Below are positions 23,308 through 35,989 of a DNA stretch of 64,000 nt, in pieces. Position numbers and translations under genes: made by a program. The DNA is from Cylicocyclus nassatus (Eukaryota > Nematoda > Chromadorea > Rhabditida > Strongylidae): positions 34,971,441-35,035,440 of the forward strand of contig CATQJL010000316.1 of the NCBI GenBank assembly GCA_958299035.1, given 5' to 3'. The notes beneath the pieces are model-generated. The model made no database searches. It was not told where the DNA came from and worked only from the letters and a program-made list of their open reading frames with translations. Within the stretch, counting starts at the first letter, position 1. The number at the start of each line of letters is the position of its first letter.

Positions 23308-25170
23308 TCGTAAAAGGCACTTTTGGCCTACCGTACAAAATTAGGCGTGGCGGTAATGTTGGCTGCACAGACATGTAACTTCACGCCTCGGCCTGTTACC
23401 GCGCGATGCGCTGCCTCATCATTGGGATGAAAATGATGGCTTCCTTTGGTTTGGCTAGTCCATCCCGAATATCTATTCTGTTTTCCCGTTACTTGTCTTT
23501 CCTCCTGGGGAGTGTTGCGAAAGAAGTGTTGCGAATGAAGAGATTAGATTGTATCTTCTTGCTGCAATCACCGATGAAATCGTTCACTGCTGGATACAGC
23601 TAAGTGTGGCACCAAGATAAACAAGCTTCTTGCAACTACTACCAGAAACAATGCTCCATGAATGGGATTTTCTGAAGCTGACTTCTAGCAACAAAACAGC
23701 GCTCATAATGTAGATTTTAGTTACAATTTACTAATTACGCGCACAGATCTAGCTGTGAGCGCGTCCTTTGACATGTCATATGACTGCTATACACGAGTTT
23801 GATTGTCTTTACTTCCAAGTGAACTGTTTCATTTAGGCGACGTATAAGAATGCGTAGCTTCTCGCCCGTGCACCGACAAATCTTGTTTTTTGAGCTCTTA
23901 GCCATCAACAAAGTTGACAAAAAAAGTTTAAAGACCGGTCATGAACGAAAACGATACCTATACTCATTAAAGGATTCGTCAAATTGGAAGAACTACAACA
24001 TACTTTATGTGACGTTTATCATCAGAAGATAAGCAGCGCAAAACAGAACTGATTATGCAGTGTCTTGATGTCAATTGATTACAATAACTTCCCTCTCCCT
24101 TTGACGGCTTTTTTTCAGTTTACAAGGACTAGGATCACGGTCACTATAAAGGGTACCAATTTGGCGTCAATCGCCTGTCCTTGTTGCCGTGTTAATCATT
24201 TTCGAGTGTCAAAACAGACTAGACGAGCGTATCACCTTGTTTACTAAAAGACTTAACGGGAAGGATCATTGGTCCAAGTTCCCCTTGAGATTGAGTCGCA
24301 CATATTTTTGAAGGAAGGAAGTTGATTTCAAATTTGTCTTCCTTGTCTGCGGAACACCTAAGGGTGAAGCTAGACCGTTTCAAAAATCAAAGAGAACGCA
24401 CAACGAGGAAAAAAGTTTGTGTATAACAGCCTGTACATTCCGCAGTCAGAGTTGTATTCGGGTCTGGGTATGAGACAAAGCTGTTTCCCAGTATGGGTTT
24501 GGGACAAAAATTTCTTTGTAAAGAATGCTTTGACAAGCATTTCTGCTTCATCTTAGCCCATGAGATGCTTCTGTTTACGATTTTTCCCTTTCTACGCCTT
24601 CCGATCTTCGTTACATAGCCGCTCCGCAGATAAAGAGGACAGACTTAGAAGCGGCTGATGCTTTGCAAAACCATATGTATGCTTATCATCTCGAAAGGCT
24701 ACTTCGATCAAGGATCCATCCTCAGTTAAGCGACAGCAAACTTGAAGAGAAACAATTTAACTCGAGAGGATATAAATGTGAGGCTTAGCTTTATTTTGAA
24801 CCTGGTTAGAAGAGAAATTACGAAATTCATGGGGTTCTCAAAACTCAAGCTTGTTGCTGGTCCAGCGGTTCCTTAAAACGTAATCCACGTAAACTGCTGT
24901 GACTGGTAGGTAAGTACCTATCTACATATACACACGGCTGTGATATCAGAGCAGCTCATAGCACGACTGGGAATTGATACGTAACGTTGCTGCACATCGA
25001 CTGTTCATTGCTCCCAAGCAATATGCTACCCACATCAATCCCACGACATATGCTACAGTCTTGTTCTATCGCAGCATAGTTTATTGGACGTAGATTTGCA
25101 TGCTTCTGCAGTCAACATTACCGTCACGCCTAATTTTGCTTACGGTAGGTCAGAAGTGCCTTTTACAGTC
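23308..25170. mobile_element. Possible transposon relic bounded by about 70-bp inverted repeats
   Basis: 23308-23378 (GTAAAAGGCACTTTTGGCC and following) reappears inverted at 25100-25168 with several differences. The 1.7 kb between contains only short open frames, none recognised. It directly follows the palindrome that ends at 23303. Target duplications were not found, so an element is only inferred. Confidence 0.4.
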
Positions 25171-25285
25171 TATAATTCAGTATTTGGCCTAGATACCTGA
25201 CTTTTGGCTTCTGGTTCTGGTTTTGGTGGTCCAGCTTGTCCAACACAAAGGGGAAATAGCGTGGCTCAGACCGTTTCGTGCACAC

Positions 25286-25307
25286 CTCAAACTTGGGTAA
25301 TTAAACT
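25286..25307 (-). other. Spliced-leader 1 (SL1) sequence, fossil or SL RNA pseudogene
   Basis: Read on the minus strand these 22 bases match the nematode SL1 leader at 21 positions; only the first base differs (A for G). The leader is followed by GTGTGCACGAAACGG rather than the GTAAAC usual in SL RNA genes. I see no Sm-binding site or SL RNA stem-loops downstream (lower coordinates). Either a reverse-transcribed copy of a trans-spliced mRNA or a degenerate SL1 RNA gene would explain this. A chance match of this length is very unlikely. Confidence 0.75.
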
Positions 25308-27645
25308 TTATTTACCAAGTGAACGACGAAACACAACAACGAAGCGTGAGATACAGAAAGTGAAAATGATGAATGACGAAGATCCTGGATATTTCTGAGC
25401 AATAAAGAGAGACTCAAACAGAATGAAATGATAGAGAACAAACATGGAAAAATGGAACCCTAGGATGAACAAGAACTAAAAAACTAAGAAAAGGGCTCAG
25501 TGCCCTGCGTGACGATAGAAGTGATCCATCGATACCGCTGGCCCCCTTTTATAGCGGCGCATCGCGCGTTTATCTCCTTTGACTGGGTGCTGCAATGGGT
25601 GCTGCGATCCAGCACAATTACTGTTGATTATTGTTTTGTTAGTATTTAGTAAAAACCTGTACGGCACAGAAGATTAAGTGGACGCATTTGGACAGTTTTT
25701 CGCACGTTAATTCTGGAAAGCACATCAGAGAGTAACCGAAGGGATGCAACCTTCATATTGTGTGAACTTTATCCCCACTTGTCTGTATCTCTCCGGCTGC
25801 TATGCGATCCTACAACGATATCGAGAAATGCAACCGTAACACCTTCCTGCTTGATGAAACAGCTTCATCCAACCGCCTCTTGCCATTTCCTGCTGCTTGG
25901 GATCGAGTTGCTGTGGGCCCCATCTAAATCTACTTAACCGGCTGCGCGGGCGGTCGCGCGCGCTCTTCAGTGCGTGCCGGGACCTAGGGCATTGACTTAG
26001 GTCACGCTTGCTCACTCAAACTTTGAAAATCACGGTTGCGCATGTTATGCACCCTTCTTGCTGTCAACATCGATGTAGGAAGGGACATATGAATGGTCTT
26101 TTAATGTTTATTGAATGACTTTCAGCTCAGCGCGATGGTCAGAGCTCAGAAACTTTACTTGTATTGAGAAAAAAAGCTTTTTTAGTCCAAGTGGGTAGGA
26201 AGTCTGCATAAGACAGCTTCCTTCTTCCAAGAAAGGTTATGTTGCAGTAATTGGCATTAACACTTTCATATTGTTTTCATCGTGCTGTTTCACGACAAGT
26301 GGCCGTCATTTTATGATTGAAGATGTTTCTTGACTGTACTGATCTGTATAGTACTGATCTGTATACGCTACCATGGACTCACCGTGCCCAGAATCTTTTC
26401 ACATGCAGCATTTATCATCTATCGCTAAATTTTGTCAAGATAAGGCTTTTTTAACGATCGAAGCTTTTAGAGAAGGGAATTTTAAGCGGCTTGATATCTC
26501 TCCTCATACTTCTTATGTTCTTGACTTGGGTCTACATAGGGCCTACAATTGAGCCTCCGCTAACATATCAGTTATTTATTGTGAACTAGAAGAATTGAGA
26601 GAGCTTTGCACACGTACAAGTTGATACTTTGAACTCATTGTGCATAATCCACCAATTAGCTTTAACTTTGACAACGTTCGGCGTTCTCGGTCCTTTGATC
26701 ACGATTTGTTTTGACTTCCCGGTGCGATTTTGTTGGAAGGATTGAAAGTCTAGGCATGACTATGGGGCAGTATTGCTATTGAACAGTTTGTTTAACTAGT
26801 CTCTAAAACTTCGAAGACGCTGGTGTTGGAATACAGACTGAATAAAAAGAGCATTTTGTTCTATGGAGGAAAACTAGTGATCAAATATCTCAAATCAGCA
26901 TCTATAACAATGCAAAACGTACCAAAGAAAGAAGCAATAATACTTTTTTGGAGTGGTATCAATTCTTCTTCGAAAAAACATGATCTTAAGCAATACAGGA
27001 AGATCACACTGTTGGAAATGTACACTAATGCGGGCACTGGGGCTCTCGTACAGTGGCCTGCCCTTTCACAGGAACTTTCGCTGCAAAGCAGCTCCAGTAT
27101 GAGAACGGCATAATTCTTTGGATGGGCAATATGAGAATATGCACTTCTGAGAATGTTCTTTGACCTTCTTCAAGTTCTGAAAGATTCAAAAACATAACCG
27201 CGATTTTCCAAGTTTGGGCGAGCAAGCGTGACCCAACCTCAATGTGCTTAGGTCCTACCACGCAGTGAGAAACGCCCGCGGCCGCCCGCGCAGCCGGTTG
27301 AGTAGATTTAGATGGCGCCATTGCTGTGTTTATTGCTCTTGCCGCTGAACTTGCGAAGATCGAGCCCTTGCGGCGATCGTGTGTCGTGTCGGAGTGATGG
27401 CGACAACTTCGATGCCAGAGCCCCAGCGAACAAAGTTTGCCATTACTGTGTCTTCATCATTGACTTTGGGGAGGAGACATAACTTCAGGAAAAGGGTAGT
27501 ACACCGAAACGTTGAAGAGTGAAAAAGCAAAGGACTTTCAAGGAAACTTCTTACAAGGAAAGTGTCACAAATCGTAGGTGGTGCGACAGCTACAGGCGTT
27601 TTTCCGCACGAGACCCAGCGCCTTGATCTAATACGATTGCCACTC
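25308..27645. other. No gene recognised; contains a 130-bp inverted repeat pair
   Basis: Bases 25917-26045 reappear inverted at 27190-27318; both contain CCGGCTGCGCGGGCGG. The 1.1 kb between may be the interior of an element, but target duplications were not found. No open frame above 100 codons. Confidence 0.5.
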
Positions 27646-27647
27646 TA

Positions 27648-28244
27648 CTCTGACATTCGGTGCGTGCGGCGCGCGCGCTCCCCGTGCGGCGCTTTGTAGT
27701 GCGCGCGGGCCGAACGGTGAATGCGCGCGGGCAGCACGGTATCGTAAGAGCGCCGTCCGCAGGCTACTAGAGAATAAGTTTTTCATGAGGCTTTCTTTTA
27801 TCCCTTCCGTCGTGCCGTGAGCATTCTCAACTTCACATTCCAAAAAATTCCGAATTTCAAAAAATTCAAAAATCTGAATTTGACTTTTAGAATTCAAAAA
27901 TTCAAATTCAGCACCCATTCGGGACGCTAGTGAGGGGTAACCTTCGTAGAAGCACAGAATCTCTTATGTTCCTGCGATTACTCAACTGCTAAAAAATGAT
28001 GAGCCAAATCCACGAATGATGGAACAGCCTAATCACAGCGTCGTACCTCATGCAGGTATCCATTACGCTTATAGCGTTAATTGGAAGCGCGCGGGCGGCA
28101 CGGTGAGAATGTAGTGCGCGCGGGCCGTACGCTAAGGATTCACGGCGCGCGGGCCGCACGGTGCGTGACCTCGTCCGTAAATCTAGGCGCGCGGGCCGCA
28201 CTGCTGGCCATTAGCAAGCGCGCCGCACGCACCGAATGTCAGAG
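27648..28244. mobile_element. TA-flanked element with G+C-rich inverted ends
   Basis: Begins CTCTGACATTCGGTGCGTGC and ends with its reverse complement; TA at 27646-27647 and 28245-28246. Both subterminal regions carry repeated GCGCGCGGGC / GCACGGT motifs (27690-27750 and 28086-28220). The centre is A+T-rich with AATTCAAAAATT-like repeats. No transposase. Confidence 0.7.
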
Positions 28245-28572
28245 TACAACCAGCTGTGTCGGTGCAGCGCAGGAGAAATGTGTTGATTACCGTGCGGTAA
28301 GGAACTTATACAATGTGTGTATTAGTAACCACAAGGGGTTTATTTACTGGTGCTCAAAAGTAAATAAGGGTTTTTTTGCGAAGCCTCCTGTACGGGTGGT
28401 GAAGCATTTAATCGAATAATACTTTATTGTCAAATTTAGCGTATGACACAAACCCGACACCTCATGCACAAATACTACCAATTTGCTGCTTTTCTTACGA
28501 AAGATGTATGTCAGGATGAAAACGAGAAACACAAAAGAGCAATTAACCACAGTCACTACCTTCACTTACCCA

Positions 28573-28870
28573 AAAATCCGTACAATAAGTCCACCTATCA
28601 GATAAGTCCACCCATCAGATAAGTCCGCAGCAGACCGTAGCAGATAAGTCCGCTTTCTTGACAACGAAAGTGGCCCTCGCGCCGCCAAGAGTCCTGCGGA
28701 TAAGTCCGCTTTCTCATGCTCAGGATAGGCGGCACATATCTGCTGCAGACTTATCTGATAGAGGATTTAGGAGGATTTATCTGCTAGACTTTTGGCAGCA
28801 CAGAGGGCGATTTTTCATCGATTTTTCGTGTCAAAACTGCAGGTAAGTCCGGACTTATTGTACGAATTTT
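28573..28870. mobile_element. Short element with 20-bp inverted ends
   Basis: AAAATCCGTACAATAAGTCC at 28573-28592 is repeated inverted at 28851-28870 (19 of 20). The interior carries several direct CAGATAAGTCC motifs. No coding capacity. Confidence 0.6.
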
Positions 28871-29697
28871 AGGGTATTTGCGTTTATTTCTGATTTCAGT
28901 CTAAAAATGAGAGCTTTACTAACAATAAGTTCGAGCTCTTTTAAACAGATGAGGACCACCTAGCTGCATGCAAATGAACGTTATATGATTGCTTACAATA
29001 GCTACAATTGATAACAGATCCATGGTGCGATACTGCAGACGCACATGAAGGCTAGCGACAACTTGAAAGCAGCGCTCGGTAAAACCAACATACCAAAATT
29101 TTGATAGAAAGGTTGCTTGCATCCCAAACATGAGAACGGAGCAGGTCCGAGTACACAGCATGCTCCCCTCGACTAGAAAAGTGCCCCTAGACCCGTGCGC
29201 GCAAGCCATTCTTACCCGCGCGACGAGCTCGAGAATCCCCTCCGACCTTCAAAGGCGGCATGACGCAATGCCATAAACATGATGGTCCCGCAACGACTCT
29301 ACGTCTAACCATGACGTGGGCGTTACACTCGTCCAAATTCAAAATGATGAGCCTCGGAATTCGCCGTTTTCGCACTCCTCAAAGTGTATTTTCGGATTTT
29401 CTGCGCATCGAAATAACCCAGATAAGCGAAAAAACTTCAGATCGAGGATTTGCCGAGTCACTGCCTTTAACGTAAGTAGATTGTCGTTTTTTCCAGACTG
29501 GAATTTTCTGTAAAGATGTGTGGTCCTGAAGCGATCAAGCATAACGATTGTGCAAGTTCAATGACGAAATAGAGTGTCATCAGTCCACTGGAAGTTTGCA
29601 GATGCACATCATGTCATCCATTAACTTCCATATCACTTAGTAAATTCTCATACGTTTATGCGGCGCAATATCATGTTCATTTGCTGCATCTTCTCGA

Positions 29698-30595
29698 ATG
29701 TCGTCTACGGCTTCGGGTATGCCATCGTTGGGTCACTTTGACAGAATTATGAAACTTCTAGAGAATGAAAACTCTGGCCTGTATCTTCCGCCAAGTGAAG
29801 AAAGTAAGTTCTATTTTTCTTATGTAGATTTGTATCGAAATTAGCATAAGTGCAGGTAGATCCTCATGCCACGCTTAAGTTGAAATGGTTTCTCAGAAAA
29901 TGGCATATATTGTCACCGTTTAGAAGATGTGGTACTATTTATTTCTTTAGCTCGTTATTGCATATATGTTACTTATGATACATAGCTTTCCGACCTCATA
30001 CTATCAGCATATAAAAACAACTAATCGATTTCGGAAATCCAGAGTTGAGGAAAGTTACTTCAGCACACTCCTAACGACATGGAATGAAATGAGTTCTTAC
30101 GCTGCTAATAATTCCACCACTATCGCGAAAATAAAAAATTACCAAGGGATTTACTCAACATCGCAGTAAACGATACCCGGCCTGTAAACTACTTGGATTT
30201 TCAAAAAGTGATATCCAATATGAACGATGACGGAAATAAAGTGAAAAGGCTGTCATATGATTGATGACGAAAACAAAGTGAAGAGGCCGAAATTTGGGCC
30301 TCGTCTTAACGGAAATTGAGATTTTTGCTGCTAGCATATCCGCTGACGAGAGCACAGTAGAAGGTACGCAACTATACTCTCTATATCTTGAAAAGGCACC
30401 AGCGGAATTATTATATCAAACTTTTATCAGTATTCTCTCCCTTTAGATTTTGCAACGTCGAACCTGGTGCCACGGAGGTCGCTTTCGAGTGACTCCGAAA
30501 TATCTAGCAAAAACTCACGGAGGGGAGTCTCTATGAAAAGGCAACCAGCCTGTATTCTACCTTGTAATATGCAAATCGGTGCTGCAGGATCTTGA
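29698..30595 (+). CDS. Possible small spliced gene, unrecognised
   Basis: An ATG at 29698 opens 35 protein-like codons that run into a consensus donor (A/GTAAGT at 29803/29804). A second exon probably ends at 30361-30362 (GAAG/GTACGC) and a third starts after a TTTAG acceptor near 30446, continuing in frame through a serine- and arginine-rich stretch (LVPRRSLSSDSEISSKNSRR) to a stop near 30593-30595. The exon 2 start, near 30285, has a poor acceptor. No domain is recognised. An upstream exon ending in a GTAAGT donor near 29470 may belong to it. Confidence 0.3.
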
Positions 30596-32839
30596 AAAGT
30601 TATTATACTTGAACACTCTCACACTACTATCAAGGTGTGCTAACTTTAGTTGCCATCAATAGCTTTCCAAGCCAATTATGATATTCATAAAACCATAACT
30701 CTGAATTTTTGGTGTTAGTACACCAATGCGGCCGCACATAAAAGTGCATTCACAAAGAGGAACTTGCATGGATGGAAAGGAAATATTTTGGAGTGGCCCC
30801 GAGTCAACAGACTCAATTTCTTTGAGCTCGTCTGGGGGAATGGAAGAGTTTCCTGGAACATTACTCTCGACTACCTTTTCTACGTATCCCAAACTAACAT
30901 GATTTAGGAGGCACTTTGTAGGAGATCTTCGCGAGCTGAAGCTCGAGTTAGTTCTGGGAAAAATTCACGCCAGTAATCTGCAAAAAGTACATAGAAGGTG
31001 TACAATTGACACGGCAAGAAGTCGCCAAAGCAGAGGGGGAACACTTAGGGAAGGAAAGTCAGCATTCTCTCAAGCTTCTCGCGCCGACACACTTTCTCGC
31101 AAGCGATTATCATGCTGATTCAGCATTTTGGCATGTCTTCCTGGAAGAACTTGAACTTTTTCTCGATATCTGAGGGGTGAATCATTTCGTAACATCTGAG
31201 AAGAAATGAGGCTGCCTTTGCAGCAACGTTTGCAAGTTAGTTTTCAGCCAAAACTATTTTTTTGGTACAACGATCCCTGGTAGCATCAATCTAAAAGAGA
31301 ATTCTTCGACAAACTTCTCATATGAAACTTATGGAAGTACGGCTTAGTTCACTGGAAAAAATATGCTTCTCTGAAGAAGCTTCTCTTGGTAAACCTTGAC
31401 GTCCAACTACTGTCTAATGACAGGGAATGACGTCAAGCATTGCCTGATGAGAGGATGCGCAAGAAGATTTCTAGCCTACTTGGAACGAGCATGATTAACA
31501 GGAAACAGTAGTAGTTGGCAGCAACTAGCGTTAACTTTATGATTGCAGCAGGCGACAGCGACACCCCATTACAAAAGTTCGCAAGCGATGGAAATGTTCA
31601 GCTTGCAGAAATGCCTTAAAGACTCGTTTTTTGCAGCTCAATGTTAATGGCTTATTTCGAAAAAATAACTGGAAATAAGAAAAGAGGAAGAAGTTGTTCG
31701 TTGGCGGTGTCAAGCGTGCTGACTCTTGCTTAAAGTTAACAATTTAAGTTGTGCCATTTTGACTGAATTGCGCAAACTAGATCACCCACGCACTTCTTTA
31801 GATTGCTCAAGGTAATTCAGAGCTAACATCCGATGGCAAAAGAAAACTTTTGACAGGAAAAAAATGAAAGTTTTGTTGGCGTCTTATGTTTGCAAGGTGA
31901 TTTCGCGGGCCTTCACGATCAGGCACGGCTCTATCCTGCTAACGAATGAAGAGGACTGCACTTTTTTTTCTCTGCCAGCCAACTGCTTGAAAGTTGGAAA
32001 AACAGGAATCCCTTCTCCTCAACTGCAGCTAATGTATCTTCTCCCAGTAACAGAATGAACCTCCATGACCTACTAATGGCCAAGATTAATCATGCAATCG
32101 CGTAGAGTATATGTATCTTACTTAGTAGTTCAACTTAGGTTGCTTCAATTCCCCATTACCAACCGATTACGACTTACCTATGGCAAGAAGCATCCCATGA
32201 CAGCAACGCCTCATTTTGGCGTTCGTTCCTTCGTCTTCAAATTTCCCTAAATTATGCTTGATAAATGATGAGCTTTCTCATTGTTTTTTTTTCTTTTGGC
32301 TCGAGCTTAGCTCTTCTCGAAGTGAGCAACCGTCGTTACAAATTGTCGGGTGTGAGCTGCACTACTTTTGAAACAAATTGGAAGGGAGTTTAAAGCAGCG
32401 AAGAAGGAGCGAAGAAGAGCCGCGCGTCTTTGCGCTTTGGCGAGAAGCAGAACCTGCTATTCATTTCTTGAGGCTTCATTACTCGACTGCTCTAATTTAG
32501 TTCAGTAAATCAGTAATAGGATTAGTCTGAGTGACTGCAGCTTTCGAATTCAATCTTAAAAAATTTGATAATCTGCTTTGTGTTTGTTGCGGCGACTTTA
32601 ATGAGCTAGGTGAGTCGTTAAAGCGGGTAAACATCGTATTTGGGACCCATGAAGTGTAAGGACTCTCCGAGGCGTTACAGTAAGGCTAAGTTATGGAGGC
32701 ACACGTACGGAGGTGGAATTTTGCATAGGGCAGATTCTTATTCTCTTTCTGACAGCTTCATCTTCTCTCTGATTTATGCTGTCTTCTCGATAGTCGAAAT
32801 ATTGTTTGAGCAGTTCAACAGTAACGCCAAATTTTTATA
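30596..32839. other. No gene recognised with confidence
   Basis: A minus-strand open frame at 30656-30892 (78 codons, including PPDELKEIESVDSGP) looks protein-like but is unrecognised and has no clear splice sites. The rest of the stretch shows only short frames and no terminal repeats. Confidence 0.35.
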
Positions 32840-33723
32840 TTAGGTTGGTGCAGAAATAAAGTTCTTTTTCTAGGACTATTTTCCAAACAACTTTTCCTTC
32901 AAACCTTCCTCTTCAATATAGTTTCTGCATATTATGGGGAAGCTTTCTTCATGTGCCTTCTGACGGAGGTAAAATCAAGCTTTTATCTCTGTGAGGATTT
33001 TAGTATTGCCGCACTCAAATGTGAAATTTTATTGCTATAACTTTCTTGGCAACCACTCAGGCGCAAATGAATGAATTCTTTTTAAAAACATAGCTACATT
33101 ATGGAATGCATATTGTTTACCTATCGTTTGTTTGATCAAATTATTCGAATATATCTAGACTGTGAAATCAATGCCTAAAAATAAATACTTGCTGCCTGGC
33201 ATTCTATGGGTTAAATGTTTTCCTGAGTAAGGCATTCGCCGAAGCTTCGATCATTTCTGTATGCCTAGGCTCAGGACATCTTGCCTACATTTTCAAAGAA
33301 AAAGGGCTGTTCAGTGTATGCATGAAGAATTCCAAATTTTCATAGTTTGATACTTTCTGGCCTATCAAAATAAGCCCAAAAAAGTGGACAGTTTTGAATT
33401 TTTGTCTATTCTCTTCGCAGAACTCCTTCGTCGAAGTCTTTTTAATGCAAACGTGTACTACTGACTCGCTTCTACAAAATAAGTTGATCAGCAGCCACAG
33501 GAACAGAACTTGAAGGGAGTTGTAACCTCCCAAAGACGAGGTTTAAAAAAAGCTTTCCGTTTTTTGACGCATGGTTTTCTTCCCAATGATATCGGTATAA
33601 GCAGGTGCGAACGGTTAATGCTTCTGGCGGATTTGGTTGCATTCAAGAATATGAAGACTGGACAAAGTTATGGCTTTTCAAATTAAAATTTGCAAAACGG
33701 ACATTATTTTTGCACCAACCTGA
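32840..33723. mobile_element. Degenerate mariner-like element
   Basis: The left end TTAGGTTGGTGCAGAAATAA and the inverted right end TCAGGTTGGTGCAAAAATAA match the classical mariner terminal repeat (TTAGGTTGGTGCAAAA...), and TA flanks both ends (32838-32839 and 33724-33725). The 884-bp length is shorter than an autonomous mariner (about 1.3 kb). I find no clear transposase motif; an 82-codon minus-strand frame at 33285-33533 is not recognisable. Confidence 0.75.
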
Positions 33724-34692
33724 TAGTTCTAAAAACTTAGTCAAATATTGGAAAGTGCTGGTAGCTGTTACATGAAGCAGTCCTTTGCTTACGTGAGATC
33801 ATTTCAGACTGCGTGAATCAAGCTTTCGAAATCGTAATCTCTCTCTTGGAAAGTGCACGAAACACTCCCATAGAAATGGTTTTGCTAAAACTAGAAAAGT
33901 AACAATGTGTTTTGCAAGGATGCCGAACCTGTATGAAGGAACTTAAAGGAAGCAAAGCAAAGCTGGGAAGCGCAGAAAGATTCGAACCTGCACCTGCATT
34001 ATCTTGCGACTACCGCATCAATTACTACACCATGGACACCCGTTAGTTGCGTTGAAGTATTTCACTTGGACGACCAAACTTAGAGAAACGCTCAACAGAA
34101 ACAAAAGGCAGATCCGAAAATAGCGTTCCAAGACGAGTGTAGATGTATACAAATTCAAAAGGCCATGTCCACTAAGGAAATATACTCATGACCAACAAGT
34201 AATTGTGGGTATATCTCCCTTGTAAGTTCTTTTTACCGCAAATAAGTCTATTCACCGCGTATGTGTGCTAGCTTGTGTAATTTCTAAAATCTTACTTGCC
34301 AATATAACATGTAAATGCTGATTCAGTGTGGAGTTAGGGCCAAAAGAGAAACACGTAGACAGTTGGCGCAATAAAATCTGAGATTGTATTGATCAAATTT
34401 CACGCACCGGTTTTGAGGCTAAGAAATATAGTGGCAGTGTGGCTTACCTTCGCAGGATATTTTGCAAGATCACGGAGTGTATAGCGAAAGATAAAAGGAA
34501 AGTTTGAAGGAAAGGCTTGAGCAAACGTAGTAATAGTGAATGATAACCAAGAAAGGTCTATCCTGACCTCCAGTGCGCCCTTCTGCATAGACATAGCGCG
34601 CTGGCTAATAGCCAGGTCATGTAAACCACGAGGTAGTGAAAGGTGATTGCAGCTACTCCTACTCGTAAAATATAAATTCTGCTATTCTACTA
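33724..34692. other. No gene recognised apart from a tRNA-like segment
   Basis: Only short open frames. A tRNA-like segment lies at 33968-34043. The rest is A+T-rich single-copy-looking sequence. Confidence 0.4.
33968..34043 (-). pseudogene. tRNA-like segment (tRNA pseudogene or SINE head)
   Basis: On the minus strand a GGTTCGAATC B-box (33979-33988) follows, at tRNA-like distance, an A-box-like TGGTGTAGTAATTGATGCGG. The acceptor arm does not pair and the T-stem has mismatches, so it is not a functional tRNA. It may be the head of a tRNA-derived SINE or an old tRNA copy. Confidence 0.4.
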
Positions 34693-34694
34693 TA

Positions 34695-35989
34695 CAGTGC
34701 TGGACATAATTATACAGTCACTCTAGAAATCGTCGTAATTTTTGTTCTTGTCAATGAATCTGTCTGAAACTTTGCTGTATTGTGCGCATGTCAACCTACC
34801 ATAACCCCTCAAATCGGCTTCCAGTCTTGTTGAGTTTGAACGGAGAAAAATGAAAAAAATCGAAAAAGCCCTCTTTGAAAGCTGGACAAAATTATACAGC
34901 CACCTGGTTTTTCTAATCACTATCGCATTCGTTGACTCTCAAATTTTTTTGTACAATCACATCCCAAAATATGAAACATTTGCGACACTTACGGCCTGTC
35001 TTCCTACTCAAATAGAAGCAACCGCTGCATTTCTTGCTTTTAAAAGCATTAAAAGTCAATCTCCTTCAACAAACAACTGCTTTAAAGAGTTTTCAAGCTC
35101 TTGTTCATTCCAAATGATAATCATGGAATCTACTGACCCTTCTGGATAGATGAGGTGAAGAGCGCTTTCGTAAACTCTGCGTAATCGCTGATTTTGACGG
35201 ACAGACTCCAACCTCACCATAGGGTTGACGCACTTTTGCACCACGAAACTCGATTTTCAAGCGACAGAAAATACTGTAATGTAGCCATTACGACAGCCAT
35301 ACAACAGTGAACTCGTGTGCATAACTGGGAAGAAATTTCGGGACTGAGCACTCTGATTCAGCCGCAGTTGACATTCACTGAATGTTGAGTGGAGCCTGTA
35401 CAATCAAAGCCAACTTAGATCACGAGATAAAACCGAAGACGCTTGAAACTTCAAAATAAGCCTATGTTGAGGTTGGAGTCTGTCCGTCAAAATCAGCGAT
35501 TACGCAGAGTTTACGAAAGCGCTCTTCACCTCATCTATCCAGAAGGGTCAGTAGATTCCATGATTATCATTTGGAATGAACAAGAGCTTGAAAACTCTCT
35601 AAAGCAGTTGTTTGTTGAAGGAGATTGACTTTTAATGCTTTTAAAAGCAAGAAATGCACCGATTGCTTCTATTTGAGTAGGAAGACAGGCCGTAAGTGTC
35701 GCAATTGTTTCATATTTTGGGAAGTAATTGTACAAAAAAATCTGAGAGTCAACGAATGCGATAGTGATTAGAAAAAACAGGTGGCTGTATAATTTTGTCC
35801 AGCTTTCAAAGAGGGCTTTTTCGATTTTTTTCATTTTTCTCCGTTCAAACTCAACAAGACTGGAAGCCGTTTTGAGGGGTTATGGTAGGTTGACATGCGC
35901 ACAATACAGCAAAGTTTCAGACAGATTCATTGACAAGAACAAAAATTAAGACGATTTCTAGAGTGGCTGTATAATTATGTCCAGCACTG
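34695..35989. mobile_element. 1.3-kb Tc1-like fold-back element
   Basis: Starts CAGTGCTGGACATAATTATA and ends with its reverse complement, with TA on both sides (34693-34694 and 35990-35991). Arms of about 530 bases (34695-35222 and 35461-35989) are nearly identical, separated by about 240 unrelated bases. Each arm contains the same short frames, so mirrored peptides such as RLESVRQNQRLRRVYESALH appear on both strands. CAGTGCTGG ends are those of Tc1-family transposons. No complete transposase. Confidence 0.85.

Noticed and set aside
27025..27321. Minus-strand gene of 98 codons
   Set aside because: Its start lies inside one arm of an inverted repeat (27190-27318) and the peptide looks non-coding.
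33285..33533. mariner transposase fragment inside the mariner-like element
   Set aside because: The 82-codon frame shows none of the mariner signature motifs that I could recognise, so only the element ends are claimed.
33968..34043. Functional tRNA gene
   Set aside because: B box is good, but the acceptor arm and T-stem do not pair; called tRNA-like only.
34850..35834. Two separate small genes encoding near-identical 99-residue proteins
   Set aside because: They are mirror images in the two arms of one TA-flanked fold-back element, not independent genes.
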